DNA from: Clostridiales bacterium
GTDB lineage: Bacteria; Bacillota; Clostridia; Lachnospirales; Lachnospiraceae
NCBI GenBank assembly: GCA_021201035.1
Contig: JAJQFQ010000030.1
Location: forward strand, 1-39,092
DNA length: 39,092 nucleotides
Direction of reading: 5' to 3'
Shown here: in pieces, positions 8,457 to 17,773 of the stretch
How positions within the stretch are numbered: position 1 is the stretch's first letter
Layout: every line of letters begins with the position of its first letter
The notes under the pieces: model-generated
Told to the model about the DNA's origin: nothing
The model's database searches: none
The model's input: the letters and a program-made list of their open reading frames with translations, nothing else
Position numbers and translations under genes: made by a program

Positions 8457-9164
8457 ATGATACCAAAGAAAATACATTATTGCTGGTTTGGCAGATCAGA
8501 AAAATCTCCCATGATTCAGCGCTGCATTGCCAGCTGGCAAAAATATTGTCCTGATTATGAGATTATAGAATGGAACGAAGATAACTTTAACCTGAACCAG
8601 TATCCATATCTGCGCTGGTGTTATGAAAATAAAAAATGGGCGTTCTTGAGTGATTTTGCACGGCTTATCATAATCAGTGAACAGGGCGGCATTTATTTCG
8701 ATACGGATGTGGAGTTAGTGAAAGAGCTGGATACATATATAAAATATGATGCATTTTTCAGCTTTGAGAATGATGAAAACATAAATACCGGACAGGGATT
8801 TGGGGCTATTCCGCATCATGTTACGGTTGAAGCTATGAAGGAATTATATGTCCGGTTTGAACCTGATTCAATGGGGCAATTTCCGTTGATTCCATGTCCA
8901 GCTCTTAATACCAGGGCACTTTTATCATTAGGGTTGCATTTAGATGGTTCTCGTCAGAAAATTTCCGGTGCGGAAATTCTTCCGGCAGAATATATGAATC
9001 CTTATGATGATCCGACCGGCAGGCTGAACCTGACAAACAATACCATTTCCATTCACTGGTACTCGAAAAGCTGGATGGACAAGGGCACTATTTTGAGAAG
9101 CAAGCTGACAAGGCCTTTGCATAGATTATTTGGAGTTGATGCTTTTGCGGGGTTTCGAAAATGA
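8457..9164 (+). CDS. GT32-like glycosyltransferase (DXD sugar-binding family)
   Basis: 235 aa if begun at ATG 8457, giving the family's typical start MIPKKIHYCWFG. An in-frame TTG at 8412 has a better Shine-Dalgarno (AAAGGA, five bases away) and would add 15 residues, so the start is not settled. Motifs: KIHYCWFG, WAFLSDFARLIII and GGIYFDTDVEL containing the DXD metal site, all usual for the Gly_transf_sug/OCH1-like group. The end overlaps the next ATG (ATGA). It is probably a repeat-unit side-chain or backbone transferase; substrate unknown. Confidence 0.87.
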   Translation: MIPKKIHYCWFGRSEKSPMIQRCIASWQKYCPDYEIIEWNEDNFNLNQYPYLRWCYENKKWAFLSDFARLIIISEQGGIYFDTDVELVKELDTYIKYDAFFSFENDENINTGQGFGAIPHHVTVEAMKELYVRFEPDSMGQFPLIPCPALNTRALLSLGLHLDGSRQKISGAEILPAEYMNPYDDPTGRLNLTNNTISIHWYSKSWMDKGTILRSKLTRPLHRLFGVDAFAGFRK

Positions 9165-10369
9165 AGAAGAAAATTCTGTTTGTCACACACGCAATGGAAT
9201 TAGGGGGAGCCGAAAGAAGCCTGATTGGGTTGCTGGATGCAATTGATCCTGAAAGATATGATATAGATTTATTCCTGCTGCGCCATGAAGGAGAACTTTT
9301 GTGTCAGATTCCGCAGTATGTGAATGTTCTGCCTGCTGTACCGGCTTACACGGTTTTGGCCCGGCCGATGAAGGAAACCTTAAAAGAAGGACATTTTCTG
9401 CTGACTTTTGCCCGGTTATATGGAAAGCTGCGGGCAGCACAGTTTAATAAAAGGAATAGCTATACTGAAAGTGATGCAGAACTTGAATATAGCCATAAAT
9501 ATACCTATCGTCTGATGCCGGCTATTCAGCCCGAGACAGAATATGATCTGGCTGTCAGTTTTTTGACACCTCATTATATTGTGGCAAACAGAGTCCGTGC
9601 AAGAAGAAAAATCGCATGGATTCACACAGATTATACAAATATAAAAATAGATATACCATCGGAAACGGAGATGTGGGGAGCATATGATCGTATTATTTCA
9701 ATTTCTGAAACAGTGTCTGCAGGGTTTTTAAAGATATTTCCGTCTTTGCGGAATCGCATGACTCTGATTGAAAACATACTGCCGGAAAAATTAATTCATC
9801 AGCAGGAAAAAGAATTTGCTGTGGAAGAGGAAATGAAACTGAATAGTTCTGTACGGCTGCTTTCCGTCGGGCGCTACTGTACCCCTAAAAACTTCGACAA
9901 TGTTCCGGATATCTGTGCCGGGTTATTAGATTATGGGTTGAATATCAAATGGTATATTATTGGTTTCGGTCCGGATGAGGATTTGATTCGGAATAAAATA
10001 TCAGAGTCCGGAATGAAAGACCATGTAATTCTTTTAGGTAAGAAGGAAAATCCGTATCCATATATCAGATACTGTGATTTGTATGTCCAGCCAAGCCGTT
10101 ACGAGGGAAAGAGCGTAACGGTTCGCGAGGCACAGATGCTGGGAAAGCCGGTGGTCATTACCAATTATGCGACTTCATCCAGTCAGCTGGAAGACGGTGT
10201 GGATGGAGTCATTGTTCCAATGGATAACGAGGGGTGTGCAGCCGGTCTTGCAGAACTGATCAACGATTCGTCAAGGATAGAGCGTTTGTGTGAAAATTGT
10301 AAGGCCAGAGATTATTCTAATTCCGAGGAAGTAAAGAAATTATACAGGATAATAGATGATGAAAATTAA
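9161..10369 (+). CDS. Family 4 glycosyltransferase
   Basis: 402 aa, GT-B fold. The N-terminal motif ILFVTHAMELGGAERSL is a typical acceptor-domain start; the C-terminal donor domain has LSVGRYCTPKNFDNV, the KENPYPYIRYCDLYVQPSRYEGKS region and EAQMLGKPVVIT, matching the EX7E-type donor site. This is a retaining glycosyltransferase. The start overlaps the previous stop (ATGA) and the end overlaps the next gene by 14 nt, so translation is coupled. Confidence 0.9.
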   Translation: MKKKILFVTHAMELGGAERSLIGLLDAIDPERYDIDLFLLRHEGELLCQIPQYVNVLPAVPAYTVLARPMKETLKEGHFLLTFARLYGKLRAAQFNKRNSYTESDAELEYSHKYTYRLMPAIQPETEYDLAVSFLTPHYIVANRVRARRKIAWIHTDYTNIKIDIPSETEMWGAYDRIISISETVSAGFLKIFPSLRNRMTLIENILPEKLIHQQEKEFAVEEEMKLNSSVRLLSVGRYCTPKNFDNVPDICAGLLDYGLNIKWYIIGFGPDEDLIRNKISESGMKDHVILLGKKENPYPYIRYCDLYVQPSRYEGKSVTVREAQMLGKPVVITNYATSSSQLEDGVDGVIVPMDNEGCAAGLAELINDSSRIERLCENCKARDYSNSEEVKKLYRIIDDEN

Positions 10370-11459
10370 GACAATTACCTGTCATGATGTATATAACGTA
10401 GGCGCTGCTTTGCAGGCTTATGCTCTCCAAAAGTATTTGATTGACTGCGGGCATGAGGTGGAAATCATAGACTATAAGCCGGACTATTTAAGTCGGCATT
10501 ATAACCTGAGAAGTGTAGACAATTCGAGATATGATGTTCCTGTTATACGGGAAGCATATTTGGTCGCAAAGCTGCCGAAAAGGTTAAAGGCAAGGAAAAG
10601 TGAAAGGAAGAAGAATTTTGATATCTTTCGGACGGACTGCTTGCATTTAACACGCAGATATAGCTCTTTCGATGAACTTCAGCGTACGCCTCCGCTTGCT
10701 GATATTTATCTGGCAGGGAGTGATCAGATATGGAATCCTCTGTTACAGAATGGGAGAGATCCGTCATTTTATCTGGCATTTGCTCCAAGAGAAAAGGTGA
10801 GAGCTTCCTATGCGGCCAGTTTTGCAACAGAGCAGATTACGGATGAGGATAAATTGCAGATGAAGCCGATGCTCGCTGAACTGGATGCAGTTTCTGTTCG
10901 GGAGAAAAGCGGCATTGGTATATTAGAAGAGATGGGAATTCGCGGGACAGAAGTGTGCGACCCGGTGTTTTTGCTTTCTCCTTCTGTCTGGGAAAAAACT
11001 GCACAGCCGCAGGGCTTTAAAGGAATCGTTTTTATGTATGATTTTGATGATTCTGGATTCGTTCAGAGCGCGGCAAAGAAAATTGCTGATGATCAGGGAA
11101 AGAATATTGTATCTTTCTTTCCAACCGGCATAGAAGCAACTATTGCTGATTATATGGGACCACGGGAATTTCTGGGTACTCTTCTGGAAGCAGACGTGAT
11201 TGTTTCGAACTCCTTCCACGCAACGGCCTTCGCAATCATGTTTCATAAAGAATTTTTTGTGATAAACCGGAAGGAAAACCTGAATACAAGGATGCGTGAT
11301 CTGTTGGCGACGATGGGGCTTGAAGATCGGTTGATTGATTCTTTGTCTGATCTGGATCATGTGAAACCGATTCGTTGGGATGTGGTAACGGAAAGGATAG
11401 AACGACAGGTAAAAGTATCTGTTGCTTATATTGATCATGTATTACATATAAGAAAGTAG
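10356..11459 (+). CDS. Polysaccharide pyruvyl transferase family protein (first of two)
   Basis: 367 aa (or 366 from the second ATG at 10359). It starts with TITCHDVYNVGAALQAYALQKYL and carries AGSDQIWNP, SVREKSG and SNSFHATAFAIMF, the hallmarks of the CsaB/WcaK-like family. Members add a ketal-linked pyruvate to a sugar from phosphoenolpyruvate, giving the polymer negative charge. This subgroup often lies near FrhB-like ferredoxin genes, and one is present at 15673. The exact reaction is not proven for this subgroup. Confidence 0.85.
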   Translation: MMKIKTITCHDVYNVGAALQAYALQKYLIDCGHEVEIIDYKPDYLSRHYNLRSVDNSRYDVPVIREAYLVAKLPKRLKARKSERKKNFDIFRTDCLHLTRRYSSFDELQRTPPLADIYLAGSDQIWNPLLQNGRDPSFYLAFAPREKVRASYAASFATEQITDEDKLQMKPMLAELDAVSVREKSGIGILEEMGIRGTEVCDPVFLLSPSVWEKTAQPQGFKGIVFMYDFDDSGFVQSAAKKIADDQGKNIVSFFPTGIEATIADYMGPREFLGTLLEADVIVSNSFHATAFAIMFHKEFFVINRKENLNTRMRDLLATMGLEDRLIDSLSDLDHVKPIRWDVVTERIERQVKVSVAYIDHVLHIRK

Positions 11460-11470
11460 TTGGTTATATT

Positions 11471-12484
11471 ATGGACGCGGTAATTTCAGTGATTATACCG
11501 GTTTATGACGTGGAACAGTGGCTTGAGCGGTGTGTTCAAAGTGTGCTTTCACAGACATATCATGCACTGGAGATTATTCTGGTTGACGATGGTTCGCCTG
11601 ATCAATGTCCGAAACTGTGTGATGAATATGGAGTAAAGGATAGCCGTGTCAGGGTGATACACAAAGAAAACGGAGGGCTTGCTTCGGCACGCAATGCCGG
11701 GTTAGATATTGCGACAGGGGAATATGTTTTTTTCCTGGATAGTGATGACTGGCTGGATGCCGATGGACTGGAACAGCTGGTTGACGTTGCAGAAAAGCAT
11801 CAGGTTGATTTTGTTCGTTATCGGGCCATTCGCAGTGGCTGGCCCGGATTGGAAGAAAATGCTCCCTGTATGCTGGAACCTGTCCGGGAGATGCCGGGTG
11901 GATTTTATGATAAAAACCGCATGATTCAGGAATTATATCGGAGATTGCTGGTTACACCTCAATTGACTATGGGACCCGTCGTTGGGGCGTGCGGCTCATT
12001 ATATAAACGCAGATTTTTGGAGAAGCAGTGTCTGCGTTTTTATGAGAACATCAAATTCAGCGAGGATTTACTTTTCAGTGCCAATGTCGTCATCCGGGCT
12101 GACAGTTTTTATTATATTGAGACAGCGGGTGTTTATCATTACTTTTATAATGATAAGTCTATTTCAAAATCTTTCCGGGCAGGACGATGGGCGGCGTGCA
12201 GAAATCTTATACTGGCGGCGGAGAGAGATTTCTCCGGTATAGAGTCATATGATTTCAGTAAGCAATTTATGTTTTTGAGATGGTTTTGTATCATGATGGC
12301 TCTGAATGAGAGAAAATATATCCCTGTTTCCAAACAGCGAAAAGCGTACTGCAAGGATATTGTACAAGACAGTCTCGTCAGGGAGACAAAATTGGTCCTC
12401 AGGGAATTTGACGTATCCCGGAAACAGAAATTATTGATGGCTTTTATTAAGCTCGGATTATATCGTTTTGTTGCTTCTGTGTAG
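11471..12484 (+). CDS. Family 2 glycosyltransferase
   Basis: 337 aa. N-terminal GT-A domain: SVIIPVYDVEQWLERCVQSV, VDDGSPDQCP, ENGGLASARNAGL and the DXD-type FLDSDDWLD. KFSEDLLFSANV in the middle probably holds the catalytic acid. The C-terminal third is basic and hydrophobic. Its first 75 residues resemble those of the two GT2 genes at 21367 and 22284, suggesting a shared subfamily. Cytoplasmic, working on the lipid-linked repeat unit; substrate unknown. Confidence 0.9.
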   Translation: MDAVISVIIPVYDVEQWLERCVQSVLSQTYHALEIILVDDGSPDQCPKLCDEYGVKDSRVRVIHKENGGLASARNAGLDIATGEYVFFLDSDDWLDADGLEQLVDVAEKHQVDFVRYRAIRSGWPGLEENAPCMLEPVREMPGGFYDKNRMIQELYRRLLVTPQLTMGPVVGACGSLYKRRFLEKQCLRFYENIKFSEDLLFSANVVIRADSFYYIETAGVYHYFYNDKSISKSFRAGRWAACRNLILAAERDFSGIESYDFSKQFMFLRWFCIMMALNERKYIPVSKQRKAYCKDIVQDSLVRETKLVLREFDVSRKQKLLMAFIKLGLYRFVASV

Positions 12485-12496
12485 GAGATTATATCT

Positions 12497-13474
12497 ATGT
12501 CATCTAAGGTAAGTATTATAATTCCTGCTTATAATGCAGAAAAAACAATCGAAACAAGTGTCGGGAGCGTGCAAAAACAGACATATAAGGATATTGAAAT
12601 CCTGATCATTGATGATGGTTCAGAGGATCAAACCCGGCAGATGTGCCGTTCCATTGAAGCAAATGATATCAGATGCCATGTTGTTCACAAAAAGAACGGG
12701 GGCGTGTCATCTGCAAGAAATATCGGAATGCAGGCAGCAACAGGGAGTTATATTATGTTTGCGGACAGTGATGATGAGATGCAGCCTGATCATGTGGAAA
12801 AATATGTGGAAGCAATAGTTGCAAGAAATGCAGATGTAGTTATCGGTGGAATTAACTGGTATGAAAATGGCATATGTGAAAAGCGCTTCTGTTCATGTGA
12901 GGAAAGATATGGAGATGAAATCTGGAATACAATATGTATCCAGCCGGAGATGTTTGGCTATCTTTTTAACAAAATTTACAAAACAGATATCATCAGGCAC
13001 TGGGGAATCCGCTTTGATGAACAGATGTATTCGCAGGAAGATCTGGCGTTTAATTTATCATATTTTGCAAATTGTGAGAGCTTTTATGTCAGCAACTATG
13101 TTGGGTATAACTATTATTATCAGCCGGGAAAAAGAACACCTCCTGTGTGGGATTTTATTGCGAACAGTTTAAAGATGCGCCGGATTGCATTATCGAAGGT
13201 GAAATTATCTGATCAGGCGGAACAGGCGCTTCAACAGAGAATTTTCAATAATATCTTTTGTTATTTATATGAGCAAAAACCACCGGAGGAATATATTTCT
13301 GCATATGAAAAAGTAAGGAACATTGAGCATTTGCCTGCGTATCTTCGTGAAACGCATACTGCGGGAGAATACAGAGTGCTTGTCAAGTGTATATTACAGG
13401 ACAACCCCGAAAAATTGTTTCGTTATTTTAAGTTAAGAGATACAGCAAAGCGGCTGTTCAAAAAGGGATCATGA
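12497..13474 (+). CDS. Family 2 glycosyltransferase
   Basis: 325 aa, ATG preceded by AGGAGA. Motifs: VSIIIPAYNAEKTIETSVGSV, IDDGSEDQTRQ, KNGGVSSARNIGM, the metal site MFADSDDEM and YSQEDLAFNLS. It ends with ATGA over the next start. This is the same general type as the preceding gene but clearly diverged, so probably a different linkage. Confidence 0.9.
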   Translation: MSSKVSIIIPAYNAEKTIETSVGSVQKQTYKDIEILIIDDGSEDQTRQMCRSIEANDIRCHVVHKKNGGVSSARNIGMQAATGSYIMFADSDDEMQPDHVEKYVEAIVARNADVVIGGINWYENGICEKRFCSCEERYGDEIWNTICIQPEMFGYLFNKIYKTDIIRHWGIRFDEQMYSQEDLAFNLSYFANCESFYVSNYVGYNYYYQPGKRTPPVWDFIANSLKMRRIALSKVKLSDQAEQALQQRIFNNIFCYLYEQKPPEEYISAYEKVRNIEHLPAYLRETHTAGEYRVLVKCILQDNPEKLFRYFKLRDTAKRLFKKGS

Positions 13475-14485
13475 ACAACAGGGAAATTCATAGAATGGAT
13501 GTTTCAATTATCATTGTAAATTACAATACGCCGGAAATGGTGATTGATTGTATAAACAGTATACAAACTCAAACAAAAGAAATTTCTTACGAAATTATAG
13601 TGGTGGATAACGGCTCCCGGGATGATTCTTTGGTGATATTCAAAGATAAGCTGTCAGACATTGCTACAGTCATTAATGTAGGTGAAAATCTTGGATTTGG
13701 CAAAGCAAATAATCTGGGGGCAAAATATGCGCGGGGTGACTATCTGTTTCTGCTGAATTCCGATACTTTGCTGGTCAATGATGCCATCAGTTTGCTGCTT
13801 CAATTTCTGACAGATCACTCTGAAGTCGGGGTTGTCGGAGGCAATCTATATACGACAGATATGACGGCGTCTCCTTCCTTTTGTATGAGATTTGATGATG
13901 TAGCCGCTGTGAAAAAAAGATTCGGGTTGGAAGTCTGTTCTGAGCCAGATAATCAGAAATCGAAAAATTGCCGGAATAGAAGATAAGGAATTGAGAGACA
14001 GGGAAATCTTTGCCGATAATTTTAATTTTTCCGATTTGCCGCAGAAAGTCGCTTATATATTCGGGACGGATATGCTTTTAAGCAGGGAACTGTTTAACAA
14101 AGCAGGCGGATTTGATCCGGAGTTCTTTATGTATGCAGAAGAACAGGAGTTATCCGCCAGAATCACGGATATGGGTTATGAGATCTGGTCAGTTCCGGAA
14201 GCCCGGATTATCCACTATGATGGGGGAACCGTGAAGAAGAAAGATACATTCAGTAAGAAGCAATACAGTATGAGACTGAACGGCAGATTTATTTATTATA
14301 AAAAACGATTTGGAATGGACGGCGCCGGAAAGTATTATTTTTATACACATAAGAAGCTGCAAAGACTTATGAAACTGGCAAGGCTGTTTCGCAGGCAGGA
14401 GTTATTATCTCTGAGTACAGAACAGATGAAATGTCTGGAAGGGGCTTATATGGAATTTGTGGCGTTGAACGGAGCGGAGGCGTAA
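13471..14485 (+). pseudogene. Family 2 (rhamnosyltransferase-like) glycosyltransferase interrupted by a +1 frameshift
   Basis: The first frame (13471-13986) gives the donor half: VSIIIVNYNTPEMVIDCINS, VVDNGSRDDS, NLGFGKANNLG and FLLNSDTLL, ending at TAA 13984. The second frame continues (in phase through IAGIEDKELRDREIF, to 14485) with the second half: FGTDMLLSRELFNKAGGFDPEFFMYAEEQELS, holding the ED/EE acid motif, and ARIIHYDGG. Joined length is about 338 codons, normal for rhamnosyl-type GT2. Removing one A from the run of five at 13963-13967 restores one frame through K-IAGIEDKE. The break falls in the variable region between the domains. As written the enzyme would lose its catalytic half. 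Confidence 0.88.
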
Positions 14486-14487
14486 GA

Positions 14488-15645
14488 ATGGCAGAAATTA
14501 TGGATGGCAAGGGATTGAAAATCATTCCTTTCTATTTGCCCCAATTTCATACGATTCCCGAAAATGATCAATGGTGGGGAGAAGGATTTACGGAATGGAC
14601 AAATGTGCGAAAAGCAGTCCCGTTGTTTGAGGGGCATCAGCAGCCCAAATTGCCGCTTGGAGATAATTACTATAATTTACTTGATGATGAAACAAAAATA
14701 TGGCAGGCAGAGCTGGCAAAACAATACGGAATATTCGGTTTCTGTTATTATCATTACTGGTTTAAGGGTGGAAAAAAACTGCTGGAGAAGCCGGCAGAGC
14801 AGATGTTGAAGAATAAAAATATACAATTGCCATTCTGTTTCAGCTGGGCAAATGAAAACTGGTCGAGAAACTGGGATGGCGGGAATCATGAGATCATTAT
14901 GCCGCAGGAATACGGAGGAAAACAAGAGTGGGAACTCCATTTCCAATATTTACTGCCTTTTTTTCGTGATGAGCGATACATGACCATAAATGGAAAGCCG
15001 TTGTTTGTTATATATAAGCCAGAGCAAATCATTGAGATTGCGGAAATGGCAGGATATTTTCGAAAACGTGCAGTGGAAGAGGGGTTTCCGGGCATCTGTC
15101 TGGCTTTTCAGTTTCCGTCTTACTATGCGGATATGTATTATCGGGAAGACGTGTTTGATTACAGAATAGAGTTTGAACCTGTGTATTCCAGAAATCTTAA
15201 GTCGATGAAAAAGCCCGGCACTGCCCGTAGTGTACAGTCCCTTCGAAGTGTATTTGGAGAAACTCCGATTTCTTTTTATCGAAAGAAGAGTAAGCATTCT
15301 GGCGGAGGCTATCCGAACCCGGAGCACTTGTCTGTCTTTTTTTATGATGAGGCATGGAAAAAAATTTTAGAAAATGAGATGGATGAAAAATTCCTGCCGG
15401 GCGGTTTTGTGGATTGGGATAATACACCCAGAAATAAGCATGGCGTTATGTATGCCGGATTTACAGTAGATAAATTTCGGGAATATATGACGAGACTTGT
15501 TAAAAAGGCAAGGGATTATGATAAGCCGGTGGTGTTTCTGAATGCATGGAATGAGTGGAGTGAGGGAGCATATCTGGAACCGGATAATATTACCGGATAT
15601 GCTAAGCTTGAGGCAGTGAAAGCGGCTTTTGATGCGGTGGGATAA
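14488..15645 (+). CDS. WbsX/GH99-like glycan protein
   Basis: 385 aa from ATG 14488, which has GGAGG eight bases upstream; an in-frame start at 14431 overlaps the previous gene and has no such site. It starts with IIPFYLPQFHTIPENDQWWG and continues with GFTEWTNV, FCYYHYWFKGG, SWANENWSRNWDG and FLNAWNEWSEGAYLEPD. These are hallmarks of the WbsX family (Glyco_tran_WbsX), related to GH99 endo-mannosidase barrels and common in O-antigen and capsule loci. Whether members transfer or cut sugars is unsettled. No signal peptide is visible, so it acts in the cytoplasm. Confidence 0.87.
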   Translation: MAEIMDGKGLKIIPFYLPQFHTIPENDQWWGEGFTEWTNVRKAVPLFEGHQQPKLPLGDNYYNLLDDETKIWQAELAKQYGIFGFCYYHYWFKGGKKLLEKPAEQMLKNKNIQLPFCFSWANENWSRNWDGGNHEIIMPQEYGGKQEWELHFQYLLPFFRDERYMTINGKPLFVIYKPEQIIEIAEMAGYFRKRAVEEGFPGICLAFQFPSYYADMYYREDVFDYRIEFEPVYSRNLKSMKKPGTARSVQSLRSVFGETPISFYRKKSKHSGGGYPNPEHLSVFFYDEAWKKILENEMDEKFLPGGFVDWDNTPRNKHGVMYAGFTVDKFREYMTRLVKKARDYDKPVVFLNAWNEWSEGAYLEPDNITGYAKLEAVKAAFDAVG

Positions 15646-15672
15646 ACCGTGTCAATGCTGAGAGGAATAACA

Positions 15673-16899
15673 GTGAATATTACAGAACAAAATTGCTGCG
15701 GATGCGGCGCATGTGCACAGGTTTGCCCATCCGGGGCACTTATGATGGAAAAGAATAAGTATGGTTTTGTTTATCCGATATTGACACAAGGAAAGTGTAT
15801 ATCCTGCGGGTTATGCGAAAAAGTTTGCAGTTATAACAAGATAGAGAAGCACGGAGACAAGATACCATCTGTTTATGCAGCGGTCGGAGCAAATGTAGAT
15901 CTGGCAGAATCTGCTTCCGGCGGGATATTTTCCGCTATTGCTAAGAATGTTTTGCATAACGGAGGCGTAGTGTATGGCTGTTCTCTTGTGTATGAGAATG
16001 ACAGACTGTGGCCGAAACATATTCGTGTAACAGATATGGAAGATTTGAAATTATTGAAAGGTTCCAAATATGTTCAGAGTGATACAGGGAATTCTTTTGC
16101 GAAGACAAAGCAGGATCTGATTTATGGAAAACAGGTTCTCTATAGCGGAACGCCCTGTCAGATCGCAGGTTTAAAGGGGTATCTGGGAAAAGAACACGAA
16201 AATCTGTATACGATAGAAATTATATGTCATGGAGTCCCGAATGTTGATTTTTTCCATTCTTATATTTCATATATAGAAGAGATACATGACATCAAAGTAA
16301 CCGATTTTCGTTTCCGTGACAAAAGGGAAGGATGGAAACTGCACGGCAGTATTTCTTATATGAAAAAAGATGCTACTGAGGGAGAAAGTCATTTTGAACC
16401 GGAGGAATCCTCATATTATCAGATGTTTCTGAATTCCTACACATACCGGGAAAACTGTTACAGTTGTCCTTATGCATCTGATAATCGTCAGGGAGATATT
16501 ACTATCGGAGATTTTTGGTGCATTGACCTTGTTCATCCGGAACTGCTTGCATCCTTTCCTGAAGAGTTAGATGAAAAAAAGGGTATATCCTGTCTGATTA
16601 TAAACAGTGAGCAGGGAGAACGGCTTATAAATCAGTATGGAAATGGTACTAAACGGTGGGATTCATCCTATGAACAGGCGGCGAAATACAATGCTCAGCT
16701 AACGCATCCTTCAGAAATGAAACCGGAAAGAGAAATCGTTTTAAATCTGTATCGATCCTCCGGATATGCGGAAGTGGAAAAATGGTATCAGAATCGATTA
16801 AAAAAAATCGGAAACAGACGTAAGTTGGTATCTATGGTGCCGAAAAGTGTAAAGAAACTGGTCAGACCGATCATTTATTCTGGCTCTGATGAAAAATGA
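15673..16899 (+). CDS. Ferredoxin/coenzyme F420 hydrogenase beta-subunit-like (FrhB) protein of polysaccharide loci
   Basis: 408 aa if begun at GTG 15673, which has AGAGGA six bases upstream; starts at 15649 and 15655 lack a good RBS. Two [4Fe-4S] ferredoxin motifs are complete: C8-x2-C11-x2-C14-x3-C18-P and C42-x2-C45-x2-C48-x3-C52. The FrhB N- and C-terminal domains follow, with SASGGIFSAIAKN, YSGTPCQIAGLKGYL, ICHGVP and a further cysteine pair YRENCYSCPYA. Such proteins are recurrent partners of pyruvyl transferase-family genes in EPS loci. They presumably carry out a flavin/Fe-S redox step on a sugar, but the reaction is not known to me. Confidence 0.85.
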   Translation: MNITEQNCCGCGACAQVCPSGALMMEKNKYGFVYPILTQGKCISCGLCEKVCSYNKIEKHGDKIPSVYAAVGANVDLAESASGGIFSAIAKNVLHNGGVVYGCSLVYENDRLWPKHIRVTDMEDLKLLKGSKYVQSDTGNSFAKTKQDLIYGKQVLYSGTPCQIAGLKGYLGKEHENLYTIEIICHGVPNVDFFHSYISYIEEIHDIKVTDFRFRDKREGWKLHGSISYMKKDATEGESHFEPEESSYYQMFLNSYTYRENCYSCPYASDNRQGDITIGDFWCIDLVHPELLASFPEELDEKKGISCLIINSEQGERLINQYGNGTKRWDSSYEQAAKYNAQLTHPSEMKPEREIVLNLYRSSGYAEVEKWYQNRLKKIGNRRKLVSMVPKSVKKLVRPIIYSGSDEK

Positions 16900-16919
16900 A
16901 AAGCCGGGGAGGCATATCA

Positions 16920-17765
16920 ATGGAAGAACAAAAATTTTCAACTGTGATTGAACCGAAAAACGGATGGTTTGATTTGCATCTTAAGGAACTTTTACAGTAC
17001 CGGGATCTGGTTTTCCTTTTTGTAAAGAGAAACTTTACAGCAAATTATAAACAGACCATACTGGGACCGGCATGGGCGATTATACAACCTTTTTTGACAT
17101 CTGTAATATTTACGATTGTTTTTGGAAATATAGCAGGCTTAGCGCCGTCCGGTGTCCCGTCGTTTATTTTTTATTTTAGTGCAAATATTGTATGGCAGTA
17201 TTTTGCCAGATGCCTGACTGCCACATCAACTACATTTACGGCGAATTCCGCTATTCTGGGGAAGGTGTATTTCCCGAGATTGGTGATGCCTGTGTCGACC
17301 GTTTTTTCGCAGTTGATTTCATTTGCGATTCAGTTTGCGTTTTTCCTCGTTTTCTGGATTTATTATATGATCGTTCCGTCCGGTCTGAAACCGAATGTTT
17401 ATATGTTGATGTTACCGCTTCTGATTCTTCAGCTTGCTTTGTTGGGATTGGGGTTTGGTATTATAGTTTCCGCATGTACGACTAAGTACAGGGATCTGGC
17501 GATGCTGGTCGGGTTCGGCACACAGCTTTGGATGTATGCAACACCGGTGGCTTATGATATCAGCTATATACCGGATCGGCTGATGGGTGTGTATATGTTG
17601 AATCCGGTTGCACCGGTTGTGCTGACCATGCGTTATGCGTTTCTGGGAACAGGCTTCTTTGATTTGAAATATTACATAATTGGATGGATAACGACTCTTA
17701 TTGTTCTGTTTGTTGGAATCATTCTGTTCAGCAGAGTTGAAAAGACATTTATGGATACAGTGTGA
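16920..17765 (+). CDS. ABC-2 type polysaccharide export permease (Wzm/TagG-like)
   Basis: 281 aa from ATG 16920, with GGGGAGG seven bases upstream; an ATG at 16896 overlaps the previous stop and lacks a site. About six membrane segments. The N-terminal amphipathic part contains YRDLVFLFVKRNFTANYKQTILGPAWAIIQPF, typical of TagG/Wzm-type O-antigen and teichoic-acid permeases, and the C-terminal half has VSACTTKYRDLAMLVGFGTQLWMYATPVAY. It forms the channel with the ATPase of the next gene and exports a finished or nearly finished lipid-linked glycan. Confidence 0.92.
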   Translation: MEEQKFSTVIEPKNGWFDLHLKELLQYRDLVFLFVKRNFTANYKQTILGPAWAIIQPFLTSVIFTIVFGNIAGLAPSGVPSFIFYFSANIVWQYFARCLTATSTTFTANSAILGKVYFPRLVMPVSTVFSQLISFAIQFAFFLVFWIYYMIVPSGLKPNVYMLMLPLLILQLALLGLGFGIIVSACTTKYRDLAMLVGFGTQLWMYATPVAYDISYIPDRLMGVYMLNPVAPVVLTMRYAFLGTGFFDLKYYIIGWITTLIVLFVGIILFSRVEKTFMDTV

Positions 17766-17773
17766 GGTATGAT

